Source: JAOUEA01 sp035249905 (GTDB lineage Bacteria > Actinomycetota > UBA4738 > HRBIN12). From it: a stretch of 12,568 bases of DNA. The stretch covers positions 1-12,568 of the forward strand of contig DATFFT010000114.1 in the NCBI GenBank assembly GCA_035249905.1. The letters are read 5' to 3'. The notes below the pieces were generated by a model. That model did not search any database. It worked only from the letters and a program-made list of their open reading frames with translations, and had not been told where the DNA came from. The translations under genes were made by a program, and so were the position numbers. Shown piece after piece: positions 7,405-12,568 of this stretch (positions are counted from its first letter, which is position 1; each line of letters begins with the position of its first letter).

Positions 7405-7513
7405 GCTACGCCCCGGCGACGGTTGCCGATGCCGGGCACCGGAGCGTCGGCGAACGCCGCAGTATGGTGCTTCTCGAGATGCGCGCCGCCTGCACGCTCG
7501 GAACGGATCGCCC
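7405..7513. promoter_or_regulatory. Divergent control region of the leucine-catabolic locus
   Basis: This is the only non-coding gap between the leftward dehydrogenase and the rightward four-gene operon, so both promoters and any operator should lie here. It holds two inverted repeats. One is GTTGCCGA at 7422-7429 with TCGGCGAAC at 7447-7455, matching except for one extra G. The other is the imperfect palindrome at 7469-7482 listed separately. TATGGT at 7463-7468 has the TAnnnT pattern of a plus-strand -10 box, and its complement gives CATACT for the minus strand. No clear -35 accompanies either. The promoter calls are therefore weak. That the region is regulatory follows from its position. 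Confidence 0.5.
7469..7482. promoter_or_regulatory. Candidate operator palindrome
   Basis: The sequence GCTTCTCGAGATGC is palindromic at 12 of 14 positions around the centre TCTCGAGA (perfect over 7472-7479), with matching outer GC/GC pairs. It sits 32 bases upstream of the operon's GTG start and next to the TAnnnT word at 7463. A dimeric repressor could use such a site, but short palindromes are common in GC-rich DNA and no regulator gene is in the window. Confidence 0.25.
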
Positions 7514-9079
7514 GTGGCGAGGCTGACCTCGCACGTCGATGTCGAGTCGGAGGCCTTCGAAGCCAACGACGCAGCGATGCGCGCATCCGTCGGCGAGCTG
7601 GGGCGCCGGCTCGACTCGGCTCGTGCCGGGGGCGGTGAGGAAGCCACGGCCCGCCACCGCGCGCGCGGCAAGCTCACGGCGCGCGAGCGCATCGACCTCC
7701 TCGTGGATCACGGCGCCGCCTTCCTCGAGCTCTCCCCATTGGCCGCCTGCGACATGTACGACGGCGACGCGCCGAGCGCCGGCATCGTCACGGGCATCGG
7801 TCCGATCCAGGGCACGCCGTGCATGGTGGTGGCGAACGACGCAACGGTGAAGGGCGGCACGTACTTCCCGATCACGGTCAAGAAGCACCTGCGGGCCCAG
7901 GAGATCGCGATGGACAACCACCTGCCGTGCGTCTACCTCGTGGACTCCGGCGGCGCGTACCTGCCGCTCCAGGCCGAGGTCTTCCCCGACCGGGACCACT
8001 TCGGCCGCATCTTCTTCAACCAGGCCCGCATGTCGGCGGCCGCCATTCCGCAGATCGCCGCGGTGATGGGCTCGTGCACGGCGGGAGGCGCCTACGTCCC
8101 CGCCATGTCGGACGAGACGGTGATCGTGCGCGGCACGGGCACGATCTTCCTCGGAGGCCCGCCGCTCGTGAAGGCGGCCACGGGCGAGGACGTCGATCCC
8201 GAGGAGCTGGGCGGCGCGGACGTGCACGCCCGGCACAGCGGCGTGGCGGATCACGAGGCCGCCGACGACGAGCACGCCGTGCGCATCGTGCGCGAGATCG
8301 TCGCGAACCTGAACGCGCCCGCCCGCCGCGCGTGGGAGATCGCCGAGCCGGTCGAGCCGGCGGTCGACGCCGACAGCCTGTACGGGGCCATCCCCCGGAA
8401 CCTGTCGCAGGCCTCGGATGCGCGCGAGATCATCGCTCGCCTCGTCGACGGCTCGGCGTTCCACGAGTTCAAGCGGCTCTACGGCGAGACGCTCGTGTGC
8501 GGGTTCGCGCGCATCCACGGTCATCCGGTCGCGATCCTCGCGAACGACGGCATCCTGTTCTCCGAGTCGGCGCTCAAGGGAGCGCACTTCGTGCAGCTCG
8601 CGTGCGAGCGAGGGACGCCGCTCGTCTTCCTGCAGAACATCACGGGATTCATGGTGGGACGGGAGTACGAGGCCGGCGGCATCGCGAAGGACGGCGCGAA
8701 GCTCGTGACGGCCGTCGCCTGCGCGAACGTGCCGAAGTTCACGGTGATCGTCGGCGGGTCGTTCGGGGCCGGGAACTACGCGATGTGCGGCCGCGCCTAC
8801 GGCCCGAGGCAGCTCTGGATGTGGCCGAACGCACGCATCTCGGTGATGGGCGGCGTGCAGGCGGCGAAGGTGCTCACCGCCGTGGGCGGCGACCCCGAGC
8901 ACGAGGGGGAGACGATCGATCGATACGAGCGGGAGGGCAGTCCCTACCACTCGACCGCGCGGCTGTGGGACGACGGCGTGATCGACCCGCTCGACACGAG
9001 GAAGGTGTTGGCCCTCGGCCTCGATGCCGCTTCGCGGGCCCCCGTCGAACCAACGATCTTCGGGGTGTTCCGGATGTGA
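7514..9079 (+). CDS. liuB: Methylcrotonyl-CoA carboxylase, carboxyltransferase (beta) subunit
   Basis: The 521-residue product transfers the carboxyl group from carboxybiotin to 3-methylcrotonyl-CoA, giving 3-methylglutaconyl-CoA, in a complex with the biotin subunit at 9831. It has the two crotonase-fold halves of biotin carboxyltransferases. The N-half carries LVDSGGAYLPLQAEVFPDRD (142-161) and the oxyanion loop GSCTAGGAYVP (186-196). The C-half carries QNITGFMVGREYEAGG (374-389) and GGSFGAGNYAM (414-424). The PLQ-EVFPDRDHFGRIF and FMVGREYEAGGIAKDGAK stretches are characteristic of the methylcrotonyl-specific subfamily rather than propionyl- or acetyl-CoA carboxylases. The start is GTG at 7514 with ACGGAT six bases upstream. 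The N-terminal ARLTSHVDV...F-AN-AAM pattern fits family N-termini, and the open frame further upstream (to 6533) is antisense to the dehydrogenase. The stop overlaps the next start as GTGA. Confidence 0.95.
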   Translation: MARLTSHVDVESEAFEANDAAMRASVGELGRRLDSARAGGGEEATARHRARGKLTARERIDLLVDHGAAFLELSPLAACDMYDGDAPSAGIVTGIGPIQGTPCMVVANDATVKGGTYFPITVKKHLRAQEIAMDNHLPCVYLVDSGGAYLPLQAEVFPDRDHFGRIFFNQARMSAAAIPQIAAVMGSCTAGGAYVPAMSDETVIVRGTGTIFLGGPPLVKAATGEDVDPEELGGADVHARHSGVADHEAADDEHAVRIVREIVANLNAPARRAWEIAEPVEPAVDADSLYGAIPRNLSQASDAREIIARLVDGSAFHEFKRLYGETLVCGFARIHGHPVAILANDGILFSESALKGAHFVQLACERGTPLVFLQNITGFMVGREYEAGGIAKDGAKLVTAVACANVPKFTVIVGGSFGAGNYAMCGRAYGPRQLWMWPNARISVMGGVQAAKVLTAVGGDPEHEGETIDRYEREGSPYHSTARLWDDGVIDPLDTRKVLALGLDAASRAPVEPTIFGVFRM

Positions 9080-9855
9080 GCGACCTGCAGTTGATCCGCG
9101 AGGGTCCGATCGCGACCCTGACGCTCGACCGGCCCGACCGGCGGAACGCGCTCGACCCCTCGCTGCTCCGTGCCCTCGCCGAGGGGATCGACGGCGTCTC
9201 CGACGACGACGAGGTGCGCGTCGTGGTGCTGACCGGCGCGGGCAGCGCCTTCTCGGCGGGCGCCGACATCGAGTGGATGCGCGCGAGCCGTGACCGCTCG
9301 ACCGAGGAGGATCGCGCCGACGCCCTCGCGATGGCCGAGGCGTTCGCGACGCTCGACCGATGCCCGAAGGCCGTCGTGGCGAGGGTGAACGGCCCCGCGA
9401 TCGGGGGAGGGGCGGGACTGGTCGCGTGCGCCGACGTTGCCGTGGCGGCCGAGGGGACGCGGTTCGCCTTCGCCGAGGTGCGGCTCGGCATCCTGCCCGC
9501 CTCGATCGCCCCGTTCGTGCTGCGGAAGATCGGGCCCGGCCGAGCGCGCGAGCTGTTCACGAGCGGTCGCACGTTCGACGCCGCCGACGCGGTCGGCTAC
9601 GGGCTCGTGCACCACGTCGTGCCGGCCGACCGGCTCGACGCCACCGTGGACGAGGTGGCCCGCGCGTTCCTCGCGTGCGGTCCCGGGGCGGTCGCGGCGA
9701 ACAAGCGCCTCGTCCGCGATGCCACGGCGTCGCTCGAGCTGCCCGACCTGCCCGACCGCATCGCCGCGGCGAGGACGAGCGACGAGGGGCAGGAAGGCGC
9801 GACCGCGTTCCTCGAGAAGCGCCGGCCGAGATGGCAGAGCTCCGACGCCTCCTGA
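9076..9855 (+). CDS. liuC: Enoyl-CoA hydratase family protein, probable methylglutaconyl-CoA hydratase
   Basis: The GTG start at 9076 overlaps the preceding stop by four bases (GTGA), and the 3' end overlaps the biotin subunit by 25 bases, so it is the second gene of a translationally coupled operon. The 259-residue product is a complete crotonase-fold protein: SAFSAGADIEWMR (57-69, CoA and first oxyanion element), NGPAIGGGAGLVACAD (105-120, second oxyanion element), FAEVRLGILPA (132-142) and a C-terminal ATAFLEKRRPRW. In the pathway it should hydrate 3-methylglutaconyl-CoA to HMG-CoA. One of the two glutamates used by classical enoyl-CoA hydratase is replaced (Gly114 in GGGAG), while the other is kept as Glu134. 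I recall this pattern from bacterial LiuC-type hydratases. The specificity is inferred from the operon. The fold is certain. Confidence 0.9.
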   Translation: MSDLQLIREGPIATLTLDRPDRRNALDPSLLRALAEGIDGVSDDDEVRVVVLTGAGSAFSAGADIEWMRASRDRSTEEDRADALAMAEAFATLDRCPKAVVARVNGPAIGGGAGLVACADVAVAAEGTRFAFAEVRLGILPASIAPFVLRKIGPGRARELFTSGRTFDAADAVGYGLVHHVVPADRLDATVDEVARAFLACGPGAVAANKRLVRDATASLELPDLPDRIAAARTSDEGQEGATAFLEKRRPRWQSSDAS

Positions 9856-11573
9856 TCGCCAACCGCGGCGAGATCGCCGTGCGCATCATCCGCGCATGCC
9901 GCGAGATGGGCATCGCCCCGATCGTGGCCGTGGCTCCCGGCGACCACGCGAGCATGTGGGCCGAGCTCGCCGACGAGCGGGCCGAGGTCGATTCCTACCT
10001 CGACGGGGCCGGCTCGGTTCGGGCAGCCGTCGCCGCCGGCGCCGACGCCGTGCACCCGGGTTACGGGTTCCTCTCGGAGGATCCCGCGTTCGCCGAGCTC
10101 GTGGTCGATGCCGGCTTGCGCTGGGTCGGTCCGCCGCCCGACGCGATGCGCCTGCTCGGCGACAAGGCGGCTGCGCGCGAGCTCGCGACCCAGGCCGGCC
10201 TGCCGGTCGTCCCCGGCTCCGGGGCCGCCGCCGGCCCGTCCGAGGACCACGCCCTGCTCCGGGCTGCCGAAGGCCTGGGCACACCACTGCTCGTGAAGGC
10301 GGCGGCCGGAGGCGGGGGCCGAGGCATGCGGACCGTGGACGATATCGCCGACCTCGGGCGCGCGCTCACGGCCGCCCGGGAGGAAGCCGCGGCCGGGTTC
10401 GGCGACGGCCGCGTGTTCCTCGAACGGCGTCTCGACGGCGTGCGGCACGTGGAGGTGCAGATCTTGCTGGACGACCACGGACACGCCGTTCATCTGGGTG
10501 AGCGCGACTGCTCGTTGCAGCGGCGGCACCAGAAGCTCGTCGAGGAAGCCCCCTCCCCCGCGGTGACCCCCGAGCTCCGGACGGCGCTCGGCGACGCGGC
10601 CGTCGAGATCGCCGAGCGTGCGGGCTACAGGGGGGCAGGCACCGCCGAGTTCCTGGTCGGGGCCGACGGGGCGTGGTGGTTCCTCGAGATGAACGCGCGG
10701 CTGCAGGTGGAGCACCCCGTGACCGAGGCGGCGACGGGCATCGATCTCGTGCGTGCCCAGCTCGAGATCGCGGCCGGGTCGCCGCTCGGGTTCGGGCAGG
10801 GCGACCTCGAGACCCGGGGCCACGCGATCGAGGCTCGCGTCTACGCCGAGGACCCGGCGAACGGGTTCCTGCCGACCGGCGGCCGCATCGCGCTTCTCGA
10901 GCTCCCACGGTGGCCCGGGGTGCGCATCGACACGGCGCTCAGGGAAGGTGACGACGTCGGGCTCGGGTACGATCCGTTGCTCGCCAAGGTGATCGCCCAC
11001 GCCGAGGACCGGGCGAGCGCCCTGGTGAGGCTCACGGCCGCGCTGGCCGAGGTGCGGATCGTGGGTGTGGCGACCAACCTCGGCTTCCTGCTCGACGTGC
11101 TGGCCCACCCGGAGGTCGTCGAGGGCACGGCCGGCACCGACTGGGTGGACCGGACCTGGACGGCCCGGGTCCCCCCGCTGCCCGACGGGGTGCACGCCGG
11201 ACGAGCGAGATCGGATCCGTGGATCGCGTTCGGCTCCGCCGGCACCGACGCCACCCCACGGGGGGTGACCGTGGCGGGCCCGCACGCCCAGTACCGTGGC
11301 TGGTCCTACGCGGTCGGCGACGAGGACCTCGTCGCCGACCAGATCCCAGCGCCCGGCGGGTCGCTCACGGCACCGATGCCGGCGAGCGTGCTCAGGGTCG
11401 ACGCCCGCGTCGGCGACGCGGTCGAGGCGGGGCAGGTCTTGGCCCTGCTCGAGGCGATGAAGATCCAGGTGCAGGTGACGGCCCCGGCGACAGGCAGGGT
11501 GCGGGCCGTCCACGCCCGCCCCGGCGACGTTGTCGCACGCGGCGAGCCGCTGATCGAGCTGGAGGAGGCATGA
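9831..11573 (+). CDS. liuD: Methylcrotonyl-CoA carboxylase, biotin carboxylase/carrier (alpha) subunit
   Basis: The 580-residue product carboxylates its own biotin using ATP and bicarbonate and presents it to the subunit at 7514. The biotin carboxylase part (about 1-445) shows IANRGEIAVRIIRACREMG, HPGYGFLSED (75-84), the ATP-grasp glycine loop AGGGGRGM (159-166), and the catalytic EMNARLQVEHPVTE (286-299). The carrier domain (about 508-578) has EAMKIQ, with biotinyl Lys544. The usual AMKM is AMKI here. Two oddities stand out. The linker between the domains is only about 60 residues, too short for the full BT domain of proteobacterial alpha subunits, making the protein roughly 80 residues shorter than those. 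The usual SDAD...ADEAVxIG region near residues 35-56 reads PGDHASMWAELADERAEVD and is shortened. The start is ATG at 9831, inside the hydratase gene. Its assignment to methylcrotonyl-CoA rests on the operon. Confidence 0.93.
   Translation: MAELRRLLIANRGEIAVRIIRACREMGIAPIVAVAPGDHASMWAELADERAEVDSYLDGAGSVRAAVAAGADAVHPGYGFLSEDPAFAELVVDAGLRWVGPPPDAMRLLGDKAAARELATQAGLPVVPGSGAAAGPSEDHALLRAAEGLGTPLLVKAAAGGGGRGMRTVDDIADLGRALTAAREEAAAGFGDGRVFLERRLDGVRHVEVQILLDDHGHAVHLGERDCSLQRRHQKLVEEAPSPAVTPELRTALGDAAVEIAERAGYRGAGTAEFLVGADGAWWFLEMNARLQVEHPVTEAATGIDLVRAQLEIAAGSPLGFGQGDLETRGHAIEARVYAEDPANGFLPTGGRIALLELPRWPGVRIDTALREGDDVGLGYDPLLAKVIAHAEDRASALVRLTAALAEVRIVGVATNLGFLLDVLAHPEVVEGTAGTDWVDRTWTARVPPLPDGVHAGRARSDPWIAFGSAGTDATPRGVTVAGPHAQYRGWSYAVGDEDLVADQIPAPGGSLTAPMPASVLRVDARVGDAVEAGQVLALLEAMKIQVQVTAPATGRVRAVHARPGDVVARGEPLIELEEA
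11561..11568 (+). promoter_or_regulatory. Internal Shine-Dalgarno for HMG-CoA lyase
   Basis: GGAGGAGG, encoding the Glu-Glu near the C-terminus of the biotin subunit, sits one to four bases before the ATG at 11570, depending on the register used. It is the strongest ribosome site in the operon and supports independent as well as coupled initiation of the lyase at the ATGA overlap. Confidence 0.7.
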
Positions 11574-12460
11574 GCACGTCGCAGACCGGCGAGCTGCCGG
11601 GCTCGGTGCGCATCGTCGAGGTCGGCCCCCGCGACGGTCTGCAGAACGAGGACGCGCTCGTGCCGGCCGGCGCGAAGGTGACGTTCATCGAGTCGCTGGC
11701 GGCCGCGGGGCTCCAGGTCGTGGAGGCCACGTCGTTCGTCAGCCCGCGCGCGGTGCCGCAGCTCGCCGACGCCGACGAGGTGTTCCCGCGCATCCGGCGC
11801 CTCGAGGGCGTGCGCTACCCGGTGCTCGTGCCGAACATGCGCGGCATGGAGCGGGCCGAACGTGCGGGCGCCGATGCGGTCGCGGTCTTCACCGCGGCCT
11901 CCGAGGCCTTCACCGAGCGGAACATCGGCATGACGATCGCCGGGTCGCTCGAGACGTTCGAGCCCGTGCTCGACCGGGCTCACGAGCTCGGGTGGTGGCG
12001 GCGAGGCTACGTCTCGACCGCGTTCGGGTGCCCGTACTCTGGGGCGGTCGAGCCCTCCACGGTCGTGGAGGTCTGCGCCGACCTGCTCGACCTCGGCTGC
12101 GAGGAGATCTCGGTCGGCGACACGATCGGCGTCGCCGAGCCCGACGACGTGCGCCGGGTCTGCGACGCGCTGCTCGAGCGCCTCCCGGTCCATCGCCTCG
12201 CCCTGCACCTGCACGACACGAGGGGCCGCGCGCTGGACAACGTGGAAGCGGGGCTCGAGCGGGGCGTCGCGATCTACGACTCGTCGGCGGGCGGCACGGG
12301 GGGCTGTCCGTTCGCGCCCGGGGCTCCTGGGAACCTCGCCACCGAGTCCCTCTGTGGGCTGCTCGATCGTCTCGGCATCGCACACGGGGTCGATGCGAAC
12401 GAGGTCGCGTCGGCGGCGGCCGCCCTGCGGGCGGGCATGGTCGACCGAGCGCACGGGTAG
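11570..12460 (+). CDS. liuE: Hydroxymethylglutaryl-CoA lyase
   Basis: This is the last gene of the operon. It cleaves HMG-CoA to acetoacetate and acetyl-CoA, ending leucine catabolism. The 296-residue, normal-length product has the HMGL-like TIM-barrel motifs: VEVGPRDGLQNE (16-27, with Arg21 and metal ligand Asp22), VEATSFVSPR (51-60), the metal-binding HLHDT (His213, His215), and the family signature GGTGGCPFAPGAPGN (241-255) with active-site Cys246. All key residues are present, which separates it from isopropylmalate and homocitrate synthases. The ATG at 11570 overlaps the preceding stop as ATGA, and GGAGGAGG at 11561-11568, inside the end of the previous gene, supplies the ribosome site. 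The next gene is convergent, so the transcription unit probably ends just after 12460. Confidence 0.96.
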   Translation: MSTSQTGELPGSVRIVEVGPRDGLQNEDALVPAGAKVTFIESLAAAGLQVVEATSFVSPRAVPQLADADEVFPRIRRLEGVRYPVLVPNMRGMERAERAGADAVAVFTAASEAFTERNIGMTIAGSLETFEPVLDRAHELGWWRRGYVSTAFGCPYSGAVEPSTVVEVCADLLDLGCEEISVGDTIGVAEPDDVRRVCDALLERLPVHRLALHLHDTRGRALDNVEAGLERGVAIYDSSAGGTGGCPFAPGAPGNLATESLCGLLDRLGIAHGVDANEVASAAAALRAGMVDRAHG

Positions 12461-12480
12461 CTGCCTCCCGCGCGGCGCTC
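12447..12480. terminator. Possible bidirectional hairpin between convergent genes
   Basis: GAGCGC at 12447-12452 pairs with GCGCTC at 12475-12480. Inside it CGGG (12454-12457) can pair with CCCG (12467-12470) around a nine-base loop, with a bulge of unequal size between the two stems. The structure spans the stop of the lyase and reaches the stop of the convergent ridA-like gene. No T-tract follows on either strand, so intrinsic termination is doubtful. Confidence 0.22.
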
Positions 12481-12568
12481 AGCCGTCGAGCACGGCGTCG
12501 ACCTCGATCTCGACCTTCCACTCGGGATCGAGCAGCCCGGCCACGACCACCATCGTGCTCGCCGGCCG
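12479..12568 (-). CDS. RidA (YjgF/UK114) family protein, C-terminus only (partial)
   Basis: Twenty-nine codons and a TGA are read leftward from the right window edge. The peptide begins RPASTMVVVAGLLDPEW and continues KVEIEVDAVLDG. The pattern of a P-x-R/A-S-T segment, a hydrophobic strand with Gly-Leu, a short turn, then V-E-I-E-x-x-A-V is the C-terminal end of RidA-family proteins, which as a group hydrolyse reactive enamines/imines. Related members have other or unknown roles. Only the tail is visible, so the subgroup and the active-site arginine cannot be judged. The gene converges on the lyase with an 18-base gap. Confidence 0.7.
   Translation of the reverse strand, partial: RPASTMVVVAGLLDPEWKVEIEVDAVLDG

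Noticed and set aside
6533..7513. Upstream extension of the carboxyltransferase frame to an ATG at 6533
   Set aside because: This part is antisense to isovaleryl-CoA dehydrogenase. Family N-terminal similarity begins at the GTG at 7514.
7405..7692. Upstream extension of the isovaleryl-CoA dehydrogenase frame to an ATG at 7692
   Set aside because: It would overlap the start of the carboxyltransferase gene and adds sequence with no acyl-CoA dehydrogenase similarity.
7406..8950. 514-residue minus-strand frame opposite the carboxyltransferase gene
   Set aside because: It is an antisense shadow with Arg/His/Val-rich composition and no motif. The plus-strand gene carries both carboxyltransferase oxyanion motifs.
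9597..11513. 638-residue minus-strand frame opposite the biotin carboxylase subunit
   Set aside because: It is an antisense shadow. The real gene on the plus strand has ATP-grasp and biotinylation motifs along its full length.
1..12568. Search for tRNA or rRNA genes, CRISPR arrays, insertion sequences, prophage and defence genes
   Set aside because: I saw no regularly spaced direct repeats, no terminal inverted repeats with a transposase, no tRNA-like cloverleaf ending and no defence-type domain. Coding density and composition look even across the window.

Overview
This window is high-GC DNA with almost no non-coding space. It has frequent GTG starts, stop/start overlaps between neighbouring genes, and long GC-driven shadow frames on the opposite strands. 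Protein features point to an actinobacterium (Actinomycetota): a GlnE of actinobacterial or proteobacterial type, an MscL that aligns residue for residue with the mycobacterial protein over its first transmembrane helix, and a membrane molybdopterin oxidoreductase with a typical actinobacterial N-terminus. I cannot place it more finely. The lineage is inferred from remembered families, not from a search.

Left part (1-3536). The N-terminal membrane part of a molybdopterin-dependent oxidoreductase runs off the left edge on the minus strand. Divergent from it is a secreted protein (539-2290) with seven beta-propeller-type repeats, a proline-rich linker and a C-terminal sandwich-like domain. Seven bases later comes a five-helix membrane protein (2298-3059) with an internal duplication. 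It converges on a minus-strand mscL (3071-3436).

Centre and right (3537-12460). The core is a complete leucine-degradation (liu-type) locus arranged around a divergent control region at 7405-7513. Leftward runs isovaleryl-CoA dehydrogenase (6241-7404), followed 37 bases later by glnE (3537-6203), the bifunctional adenylylation/deadenylylation enzyme of glutamine synthetase. Rightward runs a tightly packed four-gene operon: methylcrotonyl-CoA carboxylase carboxyltransferase subunit, methylglutaconyl-CoA hydratase, biotin-carrying methylcrotonyl-CoA carboxylase subunit, and hydroxymethylglutaryl-CoA lyase. Its three junctions overlap by 4, 25 and 4 bases. Together the five catabolic genes convert isovaleryl-CoA to 3-methylcrotonyl-CoA, 3-methylglutaconyl-CoA, HMG-CoA, and finally acetoacetate plus acetyl-CoA. 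The branched-chain aminotransferase, the 2-oxoacid dehydrogenase and any regulator are not in the window. The C-terminus of a RidA-family protein enters from the right edge on the minus strand.

I see no mobile element, CRISPR array, tRNA, rRNA or phage gene. The window looks like ordinary chromosomal housekeeping and catabolic sequence, not a new system. The points most worth a second look are the glnE placement behind the leucine-catabolic dehydrogenase, the candidate palindromic operator with an overlapping short ORF in the divergent control region, the short linker and altered N-lobe of the biotin carboxylase subunit, the unusually hydrophobic MscL pore helix, and the two unassigned proteins at 539-3059.
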